A DNA stretch of 64,000 bases from an uncultured Halieaceae bacterium (GTDB taxonomy: Bacteria > Pseudomonadota > Gammaproteobacteria > Pseudomonadales > Halieaceae). The DNA is taken from NCBI GenBank assembly GCA_938074045.1, contig CALJGI010000026.1, positions 62,001 through 126,000 of the forward strand. Direction: 5' to 3'. The notes under the pieces are model-generated. The model did not search any database. It was not told the origin of the DNA and saw only the letters and a program-made list of their open reading frames with translations. The translations under genes were made by a program, and so were the position numbers. This document shows positions 21,119 through 31,580 of the stretch, piece by piece (the stretch's first letter is position 1; each line of letters starts with the position of its first letter).

Positions 21119-21146
21119 TAAAAAAGCCCCGTCACTGACGAGGCTT
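21119..21146 (-). terminator. Rho-independent terminator after rpmA
   Basis: Read on the minus strand: AAGCCTCGTCA / TGACGGGGCTT stem, one-base loop region, then a run of T (the A-run at 21119-21125 on plus). It lies 25 bp past the rpmA stop and before obgE, so obgE is partly insulated from the ribosomal-protein transcript. Confidence 0.85.
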
Positions 21147-21170
21147 TAAGAGTTCCGGCTGTCGCCGCAC

Positions 21171-21428
21171 TCAGGCGCTCACCACCTGAACGTACTTGCG
21201 ATTGTTTGGACCCCGGGTAATAAATTCCACCTTGCCATCGGCTTTAGCGAACAGCGTGTGATCCTTGCCACAACCAACATTGGGCCCTGGATGGAAACGG
21301 GTCCCACGTTGCCGAACAATGATGTTGCCAGCAATTACCTGCTCGCCGCCAAAACGTTTGACGCCGAGGCGCTTGCTTTCCGAGTCGCGCCCGTTCCGGG
21401 TACTACCGCCTGCTTTTTTGTGTGCCAT
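21171..21428 (-). CDS. rpmA: 50S ribosomal protein L27
   Basis: 85 aa; starts [20 protein letters not shown], unmistakable L27, and contains [22 protein letters not shown]-like core. The N-terminus reaches the peptidyl-transferase centre; no Firmicute-type cleavable extension. 15 bp downstream of rplU. Confidence 0.98.
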   Translation of the reverse strand: MAHKKAGGSTRNGRDSESKRLGVKRFGGEQVIAGNIIVRQRGTRFHPGPNVGCGKDHTLFAKADGKVEFITRGPNNRKYVQVVSA

Positions 21429-21443
21429 GGTGCGATTCTCCCC

Positions 21444-21758
21444 TTAACTTGCCTGAATACCAGTAATGCGGACCTCGGTAAACCACTGACGGTGGCCGGC
21501 CTGCTTACGATGGTGCTTGCGTCGATTGAACTTGATGATATGCACTTTCTTGTGCCTACCGTGGCTGACCACTTCTGCAGTAACCTTGCCGCCATCGACC
21601 AATGGTGTGCCAATATTGACTGATTCGCCTTCGCCCACCAGCAATACTTTATCAAATTCAACTGAATCGCCCGTCGCGACTTCAATTTTTTCCAGCTTGA
21701 GGGTTTCACCCTCTACGACGCGGTGTTGCTTACCGCCGCTTTCTATCACTGCGTACAT
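21444..21758 (-). CDS. rplU: 50S ribosomal protein L21
   Basis: 104 aa; [18 protein letters not shown] start and [14 protein letters not shown]-like C-terminal block ([19 protein letters not shown]) identify L21. First gene of the rplU-rpmA operon. GGGAGCAAAGAA ribosome site. Confidence 0.98.
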   Translation of the reverse strand: MYAVIESGGKQHRVVEGETLKLEKIEVATGDSVEFDKVLLVGEGESVNIGTPLVDGGKVTAEVVSHGRHKKVHIIKFNRRKHHRKQAGHRQWFTEVRITGIQAS

Positions 21759-21893
21759 TTCTTTGCTCCCGTTAGTTTGCCGTCTCGCAGTTGACTACAG
21801 ACCCTCGTGATCGAGGGGGCAGAGAGCGGCACTAAGCATGTTTCCTCACGACCAGACTCCTGTCCAGATGACAGCCCCCGACCGAGGGCGGCG

Positions 21894-21922
21894 ATTCTAC
21901 GCAAAATCAATCCGGGTAGCAA
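21894..21922 (-). promoter_or_regulatory. Sigma-70 promoter of rplU-rpmA
   Basis: On the minus strand TTGCTA, 17-bp spacer, TAGAAT. Start of transcription would be near 21887, giving a leader of about 130 nt before the rplU ATG. Confidence 0.72.
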
Positions 21923-22036
21923 GTCGTCCGAGGTACTAAAAAATACCATATCGGCCAGCAGCCATGCGGCCTCTGAGTAAATCACCGAGGCAAGAATACC
22001 AATGTCGGCCCCAGTCGGGAGAAATGGTCACGCTTC

Positions 22037-22065
22037 TTGACACTATCCAGCACAAGACCTAGCAT
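22037..22065 (+). promoter_or_regulatory. Sigma-70 promoter of ispB
   Basis: Consensus TTGACA, 17-bp spacer, TAGCAT, 31 bp before the ispB ATG. Confidence 0.68.
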
Positions 22066-22096
22066 TCGCGGGCTTTTTTAGAGATACCGCGGGGCT

Positions 22097-23059
22097 ATGG
22101 AGCATATTCGCAACATCGTCGCCAGTGAGTTCGACGAGGTCAACGACCTCATTGTCGCTCAGCTGGAATCTGACGTCGCCCTGGTCGAGAACATCGGGCA
22201 TTACATCGTTGAGGCAGGTGGTAAGCGCCTGCGCCCTCTTCTGGTGCTGCTAAGCGCCGGCTGCTGCCAATATCAGGGGCAAGACCATATTCGGCTCGCC
22301 GCGGTGGTGGAGTTTATCCATACCGCCACGCTGCTTCACGATGATGTGGTCGATTTGTCTACTCTGCGACGCGGTAGACCCACCGCGAATGCCAAATGGG
22401 GTAATGCACCCAGCATATTGGTCGGTGACTTCCTTTACTCCCGCGCTTTTCAACTACTGGTCGCCATCGGTGATATGGACATCATGGCCAATCTGTCAGA
22501 AACCACCAACACGATTGCCGCCGGTGAGGTTCTGCAATTATCTAGAGTAGGCGACATCACCACTACCGAAGAACAATACCTGGACGTCATCCAGCGCAAA
22601 ACAGCCATCCTGTTCGCATCGGCTTGCCGGGGAGCAGCGCAGCTGGCCAGCATGGGTACCAGCGACACGAAGCGATTTGACGATTTCGGTCTCTCGCTGG
22701 GCATGGCCTTCCAGCTGATAGATGATGTACTGGACTACGAAGGCGATGCCGAAGAAATGGGTAAAAACGTGGGTGATGACCTGCGTGAGGGTAAACCGAC
22801 GCTGCCGCTGATCTACACACTGGCCGAGGGCGATGCCTACAGCCGCAAGCTGGTGCAGCATGCCATCAATGAGCGCAGTACCGAGCACCAGGATGAAATA
22901 CTGTCTATCGTCAGTAACAATGGCAGCCTGGACTACGCCCGCAACATTGCCGGAAGCTATGCGCAACAGGCGCGAGACGCTCTCTCACACCTGCCGGAAA
23001 ATTCCTACCGTGACGCGCTGGCAGAACTGGTCAACATCGCCACGATTCGTCGGCGCTGA
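22097..23059 (+). CDS. ispB: Octaprenyl-diphosphate synthase
   Basis: 320 aa trans-isoprenyl diphosphate synthase. First aspartate-rich motif DDVVD (82-86) and second DDVLD (209-213), with GGKRLRP near residue 41. Makes the ubiquinone side chain. Its divergent position to rplU is the conserved gammaproteobacterial arrangement, which favours the long-chain enzyme over IspA. No bulky residue check can fix the chain length from sequence alone. Confidence 0.93.
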   Translation: MEHIRNIVASEFDEVNDLIVAQLESDVALVENIGHYIVEAGGKRLRPLLVLLSAGCCQYQGQDHIRLAAVVEFIHTATLLHDDVVDLSTLRRGRPTANAKWGNAPSILVGDFLYSRAFQLLVAIGDMDIMANLSETTNTIAAGEVLQLSRVGDITTTEEQYLDVIQRKTAILFASACRGAAQLASMGTSDTKRFDDFGLSLGMAFQLIDDVLDYEGDAEEMGKNVGDDLREGKPTLPLIYTLAEGDAYSRKLVQHAINERSTEHQDEILSIVSNNGSLDYARNIAGSYAQQARDALSHLPENSYRDALAELVNIATIRRR

Positions 23060-23150
23060 CACCGCCTCGCGCAAGTCTTTACAGTAATGAGCGATTATTT
23101 TCCGGACTAACCGACTCTATCCCCTGCTCGCCACCCCGCGGGATGTAACT

Positions 23151-24500
23151 TCACCCCATCATAGCCAGTAATTCGTTGGTTCTGGCTTCCATCAATGCGT
23201 GATCGGCACGACTTTCGACATTGAGACGCACCACAGGCTCGGTGTTGGAGCACCGTAAATTGAATCGCCAGTCTTCAAACTCACAGCTTAGACCGTCGGT
23301 GTGATTTACTATTATGGCGTCTTGCGCATAACGTTCCTCTACCCGTGCCAGTGTAGCTGCAGGGTCATCAATCGTTCTGTTAATCTCACCACTACAGGGG
23401 AACGCCCTGATGCGCTCATTAACCATGGACGCCAGTCCCACATCCCGTTCTGACATCAGCCCTGCAACCAGTAACCAGGGAATCATCCCGCTGTCACAAT
23501 AGGAAAAATCACGAAAATAGTGGTGTGCACTCATCTCGCCGCCGTAGATTGCGTCTTCGGCCCGCATACGCTCCTTGATAAAGGCATGACCGGTTTTGCT
23601 CTCCACGGAATGTCCGCCCGCCTGTGCAACCATGTCCTGGGTGTTCCAGGTCAGTCTTGGGTCGTGGACAATAGTCTGATGACCGTAACGCCTGAGAAAT
23701 TCCGCAGCCAGTAGACCTACCAGATAATAGCCCTCGACAAATTCCCCGGTCCCATCAAAGAAAAAACAACGATCAAAATCACCATCCCAGGCTATACCAA
23801 GATCGGCACCTTCGCGCCTCACCAGATCAGCGGTCACCGCCCGGTTTTCCGACAATAGCGGATTCGGCACACCATTGGGAAAGTGCCCGTTGGCATCGTG
23901 ATGCACCTTGATAAACTCGAATGGCAGATGCGCCTCTAGCCTGTCAATCACCGCACCTGCTCCACCATTGCCTGCATTGACAACCACTTTCAGCGGGCGC
24001 AACTTTTCAATATCAACGTAGCTCAACAAATGACTGATATAGGCCGCTGAAGTATCCAGCTCCTGCAATTCTCCGACGGTTTCGGTTTTGGGAAACTGGT
24101 TTTCCTCAGCCAACCTCCGAATGTCATCCAGGCCGGAATCTCCGCTTATTGGTCGTGCACCATCGCGGACAAACTTCATCCCGTTATAGTCTTTGGGGTT
24201 ATGGCTCGCCGTTACTACAATACCGCCGTCCATCTCGGCGTGGCTGGTAGCGAAGTAGATTTCCTCGGTACCACACTGCCCGATATCAAACACATTGACG
24301 CCGGCATCGAGCAGCCCCCGGCTCAACGCCGCCTTGATACTCTGACTGGTCAGACGGATATCGTGGCCCACCACCACCGTATCCGGCTGCACGACCGCTG
24401 CGAATGCACGACCGATGCGATAGGCAACATCTTCATTGAGTTGGTCGGGCACGCGGCCACGTACGTCATATGCCTTGAAGCAGCTGAGCGATTCGTTCAT
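23151..24500 (-). CDS. manB: Phosphomannomutase / phosphoglucomutase
   Basis: 449 aa alpha-D-phosphohexomutase. Phosphoserine S99 in TASHNP, Mg-binding DGDFDR (239-244), sugar-specificity loop GEMSAHHYF and phosphate-binding RCSNTEP near the C-terminus. GEMS is the manB/algC loop, acting on mannose and often glucose phosphates. Last gene of a manC-galU-manB operon (5-bp gap to galU). It would supply Man-1-P to ManC and possibly Glc-1-P to GalU. Confidence 0.93.
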   Translation of the reverse strand: MNESLSCFKAYDVRGRVPDQLNEDVAYRIGRAFAAVVQPDTVVVGHDIRLTSQSIKAALSRGLLDAGVNVFDIGQCGTEEIYFATSHAEMDGGIVVTASHNPKDYNGMKFVRDGARPISGDSGLDDIRRLAEENQFPKTETVGELQELDTSAAYISHLLSYVDIEKLRPLKVVVNAGNGGAGAVIDRLEAHLPFEFIKVHHDANGHFPNGVPNPLLSENRAVTADLVRREGADLGIAWDGDFDRCFFFDGTGEFVEGYYLVGLLAAEFLRRYGHQTIVHDPRLTWNTQDMVAQAGGHSVESKTGHAFIKERMRAEDAIYGGEMSAHHYFRDFSYCDSGMIPWLLVAGLMSERDVGLASMVNERIRAFPCSGEINRTIDDPAATLARVEERYAQDAIIVNHTDGLSCEFEDWRFNLRCSNTEPVVRLNVESRADHALMEARTNELLAMMG

Positions 24501-24505
24501 GCGGT

Positions 24506-25336
24506 TTACTCTGGAGTTTGATAGACGTGTTCGTAGATAAAATTGGTAGCCTCCACGAATCCCGGGACACTACCACAGTCGAACCTTCGCCCCTTGAACT
24601 GGCAGGCCAGCACCCGGCCTTTTTTGGCCTGCTGCAGAAGCGCATCGGTAATCTGAATCTCCCCACTTTTCCCGGGAGCTGTGGTGCGCAAAATATCGAA
24701 GATATCCGGTGTCAGAATATAGCGTCCAATAATCGCCAGGTCCGAAGGCGCATCCTGCGGGTCTGGTTTTTCTACCATACTGTCCACTCGGTAGAGCCCC
24801 GGGGATAACTCCACCCCTTCAATGACACCGTAGGCGCTAAGGGATTGTCGCGGAACCTGTTGCACCGCCACAACGCTGCAGCCATGTTTCTCATAAATCT
24901 TTGCCATCTGCGTGAGGACGCCGTCGCCATCGCAGATACACAAATCGTCTGATAGCACCACACCGAAGGGTTCATCTCCCATCAATGGCTCACCTGTGAG
25001 GATGGCGTGCCCCAGACCCTTCATTTCCGTCTGCCGTGTAGACATAAATGTAGCCTGACCCAGAACGCCGCGAATTTCCTGGAGATAACTCTCCTTGTTC
25101 GTGCCGGCAATCTGGTGTTCCAACTCGTAACTGATATCGAAATGATCAGTTATGGCCCGTTTTCCGCGCCCGGTAACAAAGCCGATGTTGCTCATCCCCG
25201 CCGCCAGTGCTTCTTCCACACCGTATTGCACAAGTGGCTTGTTCACGATCGGCAGCATTTCCTTGGGCATGCTTTTGGTAGCCGGTAAAAATCGGGTGCC
25301 ATAACCAGCTACAGGAAATAGACATTTTCTTACCAC
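24506..25336 (-). CDS. galU: UTP-glucose-1-phosphate uridylyltransferase
   Basis: 276 aa. [20 protein letters not shown] nucleotide-binding signature at residues 11-30 and VEKPDP plus GEIQITDAL near residue 235 are GalU hallmarks. Makes UDP-glucose for envelope polysaccharides. GTG start with an AAGGGT ribosome site 8 nt upstream. Sits between manC and manB. Confidence 0.95.
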   Translation of the reverse strand: MVRKCLFPVAGYGTRFLPATKSMPKEMLPIVNKPLVQYGVEEALAAGMSNIGFVTGRGKRAITDHFDISYELEHQIAGTNKESYLQEIRGVLGQATFMSTRQTEMKGLGHAILTGEPLMGDEPFGVVLSDDLCICDGDGVLTQMAKIYEKHGCSVVAVQQVPRQSLSAYGVIEGVELSPGLYRVDSMVEKPDPQDAPSDLAIIGRYILTPDIFDILRTTAPGKSGEIQITDALLQQAKKGRVLACQFKGRRFDCGSVPGFVEATNFIYEHVYQTPE

Positions 25337-25348
25337 GAGATAAAACCC

Positions 25349-26776
25349 TTAAGCATCTTCGTCCTCACCGCCGCTGCGGCCGTAAACGTCCTCGTAGCGC
25401 ACGATGTCATCCTCACCCAGGTAAGTACCGGATTGAACTTCTATCAATTCGAGTGGAATGACACCGGGGTTTGCCAACCGGTGTTTGTGGCCGAGAGGAA
25501 TATAAGTAGATTCATCCTCACCGAGGGTAAATTCCCTGTCATCACAGGTCACCAATGCTGTTCCATGCACCACTACCCAGTGCTCTGCCCGATGATGGTG
25601 CTTCTGCAGGCTCAACTTATGGCCCGGATTGACGATGATCCGTTTTACCTGAAATCGCTCACTGAGAGTGAGTGTTTCGTATGAACCCCAGGGGCGGTAA
25701 ACACGACGATGGAAAAATGCTTCGCTGCGTTCCTTGCTCTTCAGATGCGTGACCAGGGACTTAACGTCCTCAACCCGACGGCGATCTGCGACCAACACCG
25801 CATCCGCTGTCTCTACAACAACCAGATCATCGACGCCGGTTGCGGCCACGAGCCTCGAGTCACTGCGTATGTAACTGTTGTTGCAGGCATTCACCAGCAC
25901 ATCGCCACTCAGCACATTGCCGTGTTCATCCTGTTCGCCCACGTCCCACAACGCCGACCAAGCACCGACATCGCTCCAACCACAATCCAGCCCGATAACC
26001 ACGCCTTCTCGTGTGTGCTCCATGACGGCGTAATCGATAGAGTCACTGGGACTGGCCGCAAATGCATCGGCGTCCAGTCGCACAAATTCGAGGTCGCCTT
26101 GACTGGCGGCCAAGGCTGCCCGGGTGGCGGCTAGAATATCCGGCGCGTGTTGTTCAAGTTCGCTCAGATATACATCAGCCCGCATCAGGAACATACCACT
26201 GTTCCAGTAATACTCTCCGCTATCCACGTATTCCGTGGCGGTGGCCGCGTCGGGTTTTTCTACAAATCGGTCGATATCGAATATGGAGCCATTCAGAGCG
26301 GTGCCACGGCGTATATAACCGTAACCGGTATCCGGATGGGTGGGCACTATCCCGAAGGTCGCTAACTTACCATCGGCGGCAAAGGGCATGGCCGTTGCCA
26401 CGGCCTGCTGAAAGGCAGCAACATTTTGAATGACGTGGTCGGCGGATAACACCAGCAGGGTCGCCTCTGTATCGTGCTCCAGCGCGCACAAGGCCGCCAC
26501 AGCCACGGCTGGTGCCGTGTTGCGCCCTACCGGTTCCAGCACTATTGCCCCAGCCTGACGGCCCTGCTGACGCAATTGTTCGGCCACTATAAACCGGTGT
26601 TCTTCGTTGCATACAATAAGCGGTGCTGCGATTTCCATGCCGTTGAGGCGGTCCAGGGTGTCCTGCAACATCGACTGTTCACCCGCGAGAGGCAGGTATT
26701 GCTTGGGGTAGGCCTCTCGGGATACCGGCCAAAGGCGGCTCCCCACACCACCGGCCATCAATACCGGGGTCAACAT
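25349..26776 (-). CDS. manC: Mannose-1-phosphate guanylyltransferase / mannose-6-phosphate isomerase
   Basis: 475 aa bifunctional type-II enzyme. GDP-mannose pyrophosphorylase signature GGVGSRLWPVSREAYPKQY (9-27) in the N-terminal ~350 residues, then a cupin phosphomannose-isomerase domain with RPWGSYETL and PGHKLSLQKHHHRAEHW. It provides Fru-6-P to Man-6-P and Man-1-P to GDP-Man steps, flanking ManB's reaction. First gene of the operon with galU and manB, so the operon is dedicated to nucleotide sugars for exopolysaccharide or LPS. The polymerising genes are not here. Confidence 0.95.
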   Translation of the reverse strand: MLTPVLMAGGVGSRLWPVSREAYPKQYLPLAGEQSMLQDTLDRLNGMEIAAPLIVCNEEHRFIVAEQLRQQGRQAGAIVLEPVGRNTAPAVAVAALCALEHDTEATLLVLSADHVIQNVAAFQQAVATAMPFAADGKLATFGIVPTHPDTGYGYIRRGTALNGSIFDIDRFVEKPDAATATEYVDSGEYYWNSGMFLMRADVYLSELEQHAPDILAATRAALAASQGDLEFVRLDADAFAASPSDSIDYAVMEHTREGVVIGLDCGWSDVGAWSALWDVGEQDEHGNVLSGDVLVNACNNSYIRSDSRLVAATGVDDLVVVETADAVLVADRRRVEDVKSLVTHLKSKERSEAFFHRRVYRPWGSYETLTLSERFQVKRIIVNPGHKLSLQKHHHRAEHWVVVHGTALVTCDDREFTLGEDESTYIPLGHKHRLANPGVIPLELIEVQSGTYLGEDDIVRYEDVYGRSGGEDEDA

Positions 26777-27031
26777 TGTTCAATCTCTTTGAGGTATGGC
26801 ACAGTCATCACGGCTCCAGAATCAAGAGGTCGCTATGGTAGCGAATAGCCGTCTCAATGCCCAGCATCTCTATTTCGAGTGGACATCGGGGGCCCAGTCA
26901 TTAGAATAGTCTGCCCCGCTCAACCGTTTTACAAAGGCCTCCTGACGTCGGTCCCGGCAGACCTGTCATAGTGGTCATCCACACACCAGCGGCGCCGGGA
27001 AATCTGACACTACTACAGGCGTAGACTGGCT

Positions 27032-27547
27032 ATGACACCCAAAAATGAATACTCCAAAGAGGAGTTGATTGCCTGCGGGCATGGTGAATTATTTGGACCG
27101 GGTAATGCCCGCCTCCCCGTTGACAACATGCTGATGCTGGACCGGGTCACCGAAATTAATTCCGATGGCGGTAATTTCGGCAAGGGCCGCATTTTGGCCG
27201 AGTTGGATATCAACCCGGATCTCTGGTTTTTTGACTGCCACTTTCCCACCGACCCGGTCATGCCGGGCTGTCTCGGGCTGGACGCCATGTGGCAACTGGT
27301 GGGATTTTTCCTCGGCTGGCGAGGCAATCCCGGTCGCGGTCGAGCCTTGGGAGCCGGAGAAGTCAAATTCACGGGCCAGATACTACCCAGTGCCACCACA
27401 GTCGTTTACGACATTCACATGAAACGGGTCATCGAAAGAAAGCTGGTCATGGGCATCGGCGATGGCAGCGTCTCGGTCGACGGCCGCGAAATATACACAG
27501 CGGCTGACCTTCGGGTGGGCCTCTTTCAGTCCACCGAAAATTTCTGA
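27032..27547 (+). CDS. fabA: 3-hydroxydecanoyl-ACP dehydratase/isomerase
   Basis: 171 aa hot-dog-fold enzyme that introduces the cis double bond in anaerobic unsaturated fatty acid synthesis. Catalytic H70 ([13 protein letters not shown]) and D84 (LGLDAMWQ) are at the E. coli positions. Forms the fabA-fabB unit (23-bp gap). Confidence 0.97.
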   Translation: MTPKNEYSKEELIACGHGELFGPGNARLPVDNMLMLDRVTEINSDGGNFGKGRILAELDINPDLWFFDCHFPTDPVMPGCLGLDAMWQLVGFFLGWRGNPGRGRALGAGEVKFTGQILPSATTVVYDIHMKRVIERKLVMGIGDGSVSVDGREIYTAADLRVGLFQSTENF

Positions 27548-27570
27548 GCGGTCGGGAGCACAAACAAGAC

Positions 27571-28791
27571 ATGAGCAAACGCGTAGTAATCACCGGCATG
27601 GGCATAGTCTCTTGCCTGGGCACCGATGTAGCAAGTGTTCGAGAGTCGCTGTATGACGGGCGGTCAGGCATTCGCAGTAAACCGGAATATGCCGAAATCG
27701 GTATGCGCTCGCATATTGCCGGCAGCATCGACCTGGATTTTTCTGAGCACATAGATCGCAAACAATTGCGCTTCATGGGGTCGGCAGCAGCCTACGCCTA
27801 TATTGCCATGCAACAGGCCGCGGCAGATGCCGGACTCAGCGAAGAAGCCATATCCAATCCACGCGTGGGCATCATCGCCGGTTCAGGTGGCGCTTCCTCA
27901 GCCAGTCAGGTGGAAGCTGCTGACATTCTGAGAGACAGGGGTATCCGCCGGGTGGGGCCTTACCGGGTAACGCAAACCATGGGAAGTACCGTGTCAGCGT
28001 GCCTGGCTACCCCATTCAAAATCAAAGGTGTGAACTACTCTATCTCATCAGCCTGCTCCACTAGCGCACACTGCGTGGGCAATGCCATGGAACAGATCCA
28101 ATTGGGAAAGCAAGACATCGTATTTGCCGGTGGTGGAGAAGAAGAGCACTGGTCAATGAGTTTCCTGTTTGATGCCATGGGGGCACTCTCCACCCGCTAC
28201 AACGACACACCGGAAAGAGCCTCACGAGCCTATGACGCAGAACGGGATGGGTTTGTTATCGCCGGTGGCGGTGGCATGCTGGTAGTCGAGGAACTCGAAC
28301 ACGCTCTGGCTCGTGGCGCCACCATCCATGCCGAACTCGTGGGCTACGGTGCTACCTCCGATGGCTACGACATGGTCGCACCCTCAGGTGAGGGAGCTAT
28401 TCGATGTATGCAGCAAGCCCTCACTACCGTCAGCGGCGACATCGACTATATCAATGCCCATGGCACCAGCACGCCGGCGGGTGACATACAGGAGCTAAAA
28501 GCCGTTCGCGCTGCCTTCGATGGTGTCGCGACTCCAACCATCGGTTCGACCAAATCCTTATCAGGACACTCCCTGGGAGCAGCCGGTGTGCAGGAAGCGA
28601 TTTACTCGCTGATCATGATGCAGAATGACTTTATCGCCGCCTCTGCGAATATTGAGACGCTGGACCCGGAAGCTGAAGGACTGCCCATCGCTCGTGAGCG
28701 CGTGGATAACGCCGGCTTGAATACAGTTATGTCCAACAGTTTTGGTTTTGGCGGCACCAATGCGTCCCTGGTCATGCAACGCTACGCTTAA
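27571..28791 (+). CDS. fabB: 3-oxoacyl-ACP synthase I
   Basis: 406 aa condensing enzyme. C162 in [10 protein letters not shown], His in [11 protein letters not shown] (near 297) and His in SGHSLGAAG (near 332) form the Cys-His-His triad. Pairing with FabA shows the FabB (unsaturated chain elongating) role rather than FabF. Converges on moeA. Confidence 0.96.
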   Translation: MSKRVVITGMGIVSCLGTDVASVRESLYDGRSGIRSKPEYAEIGMRSHIAGSIDLDFSEHIDRKQLRFMGSAAAYAYIAMQQAAADAGLSEEAISNPRVGIIAGSGGASSASQVEAADILRDRGIRRVGPYRVTQTMGSTVSACLATPFKIKGVNYSISSACSTSAHCVGNAMEQIQLGKQDIVFAGGGEEEHWSMSFLFDAMGALSTRYNDTPERASRAYDAERDGFVIAGGGGMLVVEELEHALARGATIHAELVGYGATSDGYDMVAPSGEGAIRCMQQALTTVSGDIDYINAHGTSTPAGDIQELKAVRAAFDGVATPTIGSTKSLSGHSLGAAGVQEAIYSLIMMQNDFIAASANIETLDPEAEGLPIARERVDNAGLNTVMSNSFGFGGTNASLVMQRYA

Positions 28792-28806
28792 TAGTGGCAA
28801 GTGGGA

Positions 28807-30009
28807 TCAAGCGTCAAATTCACTCAGTAAAATCGCCTCAAGCAGATCACCTCTGGCAACGGTCGTGCCTGGATAAAGAACGGCGAGGGCGTTGCCCCAA
28901 CTGGCTGAGCTAAGCACACCGGAACTCTGATTGGGGTGGATTTCAGCTACCACCCCGTCCTCGCGGTCTCGCAGTCGAATCCTAAGGTATTCCTGGCGGG
29001 TTCCAGCGCGCTTCCAATCAAAGTCAGCCACCGCCTGAATTCGAAGCGGTGCCACATCTTCTTTGCCCAGACAGCGCAGCAAAAACGGGCGTACCACCAG
29101 ATTGAAGGTAACAAACACAGCGGCGGGGTTTCCGGGCAGACCAAAAAATGGCGTTTGACCAATCCGGCCAAAAGCCAGCGGTTTGCCCGGCTTGATCTTT
29201 AATTTCCAAAGTTCCAATTCTCCCAGCGTCTCGACCTGGGCTCGCACATGATCTTCCTCACCAACTGAAACCCCACCGGAACTGATCACGACATCGGCTC
29301 GTTCCGCTGCATCGGCCAATATCGCCGCTGTGGCCGATGCTGAGTCAGGGACAATTCCCATATCAAGCACCTCGAGACCCAATCCCTGCAGTAACCCCAA
29401 GAGCGTATAGCGGTTGGAATTGTATACTTGCCCAGTCTTTAGTGGACCTGAGCCCGGTTCCCGCAGTTCATCGCCCGTTGACAATATGGCTACTGACAAT
29501 GGTCGTCGAACCTCCACCTCTGCCAACCCGAGCGAGGCTATAACCCCAAGATCACGTGCACGCAATCGGAATCCGGCAGGTAATACCTCAGTTCCGGCTG
29601 CAATATCCTGACCACGGGGCCTGACATTTTCACCGGCCGCAGGTGGCTGATCTACGTAGAGCAACCCCTTTTCTTCCCGACACAGCTCCTGCATCACAAC
29701 AGCGTCCGCACCGGGAGGAATGGGCGCTCCGGTGAATATTCGCGCTGCTTCGCCTGACCCTAGCGCGGTGCCAGCATCACCGGCGGTAATCCTCTGGGTG
29801 ACCCGGCGGGGTTCCAGGCCGTCTTCGCTGCGCACGACATACCCATCCATGGCTGAGTTGTCGTCCAGAGGCACGGGAGTCTCCGCCACTATGCCCTTGG
29901 TCAGCACACAGCCACGAGCAGCCGTCAGCTTACGGGTTTCAGTTCCGGTAAGATTCCTGGCCCGCGCAAGAATCGCAGACAGTGCTTCGGGCAGTGGTGT
30001 CAAACTCAC
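28807..30009 (-). CDS. moeA: Molybdopterin molybdenumtransferase
   Basis: 400 aa; inserts molybdate into adenylated molybdopterin. [14 protein letters not shown] near residue 45, [28 protein letters not shown] and [14 protein letters not shown] blocks are all MoeA. GTG start overlapping the moaB stop by 4 bp (GTGA). Confidence 0.96.
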   Translation of the reverse strand: MSLTPLPEALSAILARARNLTGTETRKLTAARGCVLTKGIVAETPVPLDDNSAMDGYVVRSEDGLEPRRVTQRITAGDAGTALGSGEAARIFTGAPIPPGADAVVMQELCREEKGLLYVDQPPAAGENVRPRGQDIAAGTEVLPAGFRLRARDLGVIASLGLAEVEVRRPLSVAILSTGDELREPGSGPLKTGQVYNSNRYTLLGLLQGLGLEVLDMGIVPDSASATAAILADAAERADVVISSGGVSVGEEDHVRAQVETLGELELWKLKIKPGKPLAFGRIGQTPFFGLPGNPAAVFVTFNLVVRPFLLRCLGKEDVAPLRIQAVADFDWKRAGTRQEYLRIRLRDREDGVVAEIHPNQSSGVLSSASWGNALAVLYPGTTVARGDLLEAILLSEFDA

Positions 30010-30539
30010 TGGGCCTGGCCGCCCCGGGTACCCAGAACACCGACAAAATTGCAGGGACGATGGGTGCTTGTCAGTTGCTCCTCAATGATACCTTCCCAGG
30101 CCGTGCGGCAGGCGCCGGTAGAACCGGGCATTGAAAAAATAACCGTGTTGTTGGCCAACCCAGCCAGGGCCCGGGACTGTATGGTTGAGGTGCCTATATC
30201 AATGTGGGAAATCTGACGGAACAACTCCCCAAATCCCTCGATTTGCTTATCAAAAAGAACTGACAAAGCCTCCGGCGTTGAGTCACGACCCGAAAAGCCC
30301 GTGCCGCCGGTGACCAGAATCACGTCGACGCCAGCGTCAGCTACCCAATTCGACACCACCGCACGTATCCGATAAACGTCGTCAATAACGATCTGTTTGT
30401 CCGCCAGGGTATGTCCAGCAGAGCTCAATGCCTCCACCAGGTAATGACCGCTGGTATCCTCCGCTTCTCCCCGGGTGTCTGAGACGGTCAGGACCGCAAT
30501 CGATAAGGCCTCTGGTGATGCGTTAGATGCTTTGCTCAT
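30006..30539 (-). CDS. moaB: Molybdenum cofactor biosynthesis protein MoaB
   Basis: 177 aa from ATG 30539, which has a GGAGA ribosome site 8 nt upstream; an in-frame ATG 54 bp earlier gives an arginine-rich extension unlike the family and lacks such a site. [17 protein letters not shown] and [18 protein letters not shown] are the MPT-adenylyltransferase-like motifs. Overlaps the end of the upstream epimerase-like gene by 17 bp and moeA by 4 bp. Confidence 0.93.
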   Translation of the reverse strand: MSKASNASPEALSIAVLTVSDTRGEAEDTSGHYLVEALSSAGHTLADKQIVIDDVYRIRAVVSNWVADAGVDVILVTGGTGFSGRDSTPEALSVLFDKQIEGFGELFRQISHIDIGTSTIQSRALAGLANNTVIFSMPGSTGACRTAWEGIIEEQLTSTHRPCNFVGVLGTRGGQAQ

Positions 30540-31425
30540 TGATGGTCTCCGTTTGCGCCGCGATGCCGGTACCGCGCCCGTAAATTTGCTCAATCATGGC
30601 GACGACATGTGCGCGCCAGGGTATCTGTTTAATACCAAAACTGGCATGAATTTTCGAACAGTTGAGTTCCCGGCGCGAGGCCCTGGTTTGATCATTAAGT
30701 CTCTCTAGCTGTGCACCATCAACAAGTAGCGAATCGAATTGCCCCGCTGTCGCCAGAACCAGCTCAGCCACCTGGTAACAGGTGGTTATATCGAGACTGC
30801 AGTAATGATATATCCCCCAGGGATCAATGCCGCAGGCGAGCTGATCTATAACTCCGGAGACGACCCGGGCTGCATCCATTGATGGCACCGGACAGCCCCA
30901 TTCATTGTCGGCAAATTCCACACTGCCACCTTCGCGTAATCTCTCCAGAATCCGCACCAGCGGGTTGCTACCAGCAGGAGACAGCACACTGCCCAGTCGC
31001 AGGATGATGTGTTGGTGGGCATCTTTTGTGACCATGTCTTCGGCATCGGCCAGAAAACTGGCTGCCGTGGTGACCCGGTCTACCGGGTCTGTTTCCGCAT
31101 AGCCGCGCTCTGCGCTGCCATCAAAAACAGCAGCGCTGGAAATATGCACCAGCGGACGTTGTAAGCGACCGCAACCCCGGGCCAGGTCCTGCACACGTGC
31201 CACGTCGTCCTCATTGAGTTCCTGGCCACCATCGGTGGCGGCCTGCATGCGTATATCCACGACCAGGTCAGATTCAGTGCGTTTGACTGCTCGCTCAGCC
31301 TGTCGTGCACTACCCCACCAGGATTTGTCTGATTCAAACGGCACCACGCTGTGGCCACGTTCCAGCAGAAAATCACTCAATGCCAAACCCAGGGGTGTAT
31401 CGCTAGCTGTCAGCAGTACCTGCAC
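30523..31425 (-). CDS. RmlD-like sugar-nucleotide-binding (NAD-dependent epimerase fold) protein, degenerate
   Basis: 300 aa from GTG 31425 (MQVLLTASDTPLG), preceded by GGGAGG; an in-frame TTG 36 bp further upstream exists. Overall layout follows dTDP-4-dehydrorhamnose reductase/extended SDRs (LVHISSAAVFDG near 107, ILRLGSVLSP near 155). But the glycine-rich loop is weak (TASDTPLG) and the expected YxxxK is absent (SFLADAED occupies its place), so catalysis by the usual mechanism is doubtful. It is transcribed with and overlaps moaB. No other rhamnose genes nearby. Function unknown. Confidence 0.75.
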   Translation of the reverse strand: MQVLLTASDTPLGLALSDFLLERGHSVVPFESDKSWWGSARQAERAVKRTESDLVVDIRMQAATDGGQELNEDDVARVQDLARGCGRLQRPLVHISSAAVFDGSAERGYAETDPVDRVTTAASFLADAEDMVTKDAHQHIILRLGSVLSPAGSNPLVRILERLREGGSVEFADNEWGCPVPSMDAARVVSGVIDQLACGIDPWGIYHYCSLDITTCYQVAELVLATAGQFDSLLVDGAQLERLNDQTRASRRELNCSKIHASFGIKQIPWRAHVVAMIEQIYGRGTGIAAQTETINEQSI

Positions 31426-31580
31426 CAAACCTCCCAAATCCACTGATTGACTGACTGCCAATCAAATATTGAACGCTCATAAGACACTAAATCATTATAA
31501 TCACGAACGATGCCCGGAAGCACTAAACAACGGGCCGCAACGCAGCAGGCAACAGGTTGATGTATGCAGGAGGGCTCACA

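Larger units (their letters stand above)
21759..22096. other. Divergent promoter region rplU / ispB
   Basis: 338 bp. It contains the rplU promoter and a leader of about 130 nt on the minus strand, and an ispB promoter on the plus strand. The rplU leader has GC-rich self-complementary stretches (for example CCCCCGACCGAGGG) that could fold for ribosomal-protein autoregulation; this is not demonstrated. Confidence 0.6.
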
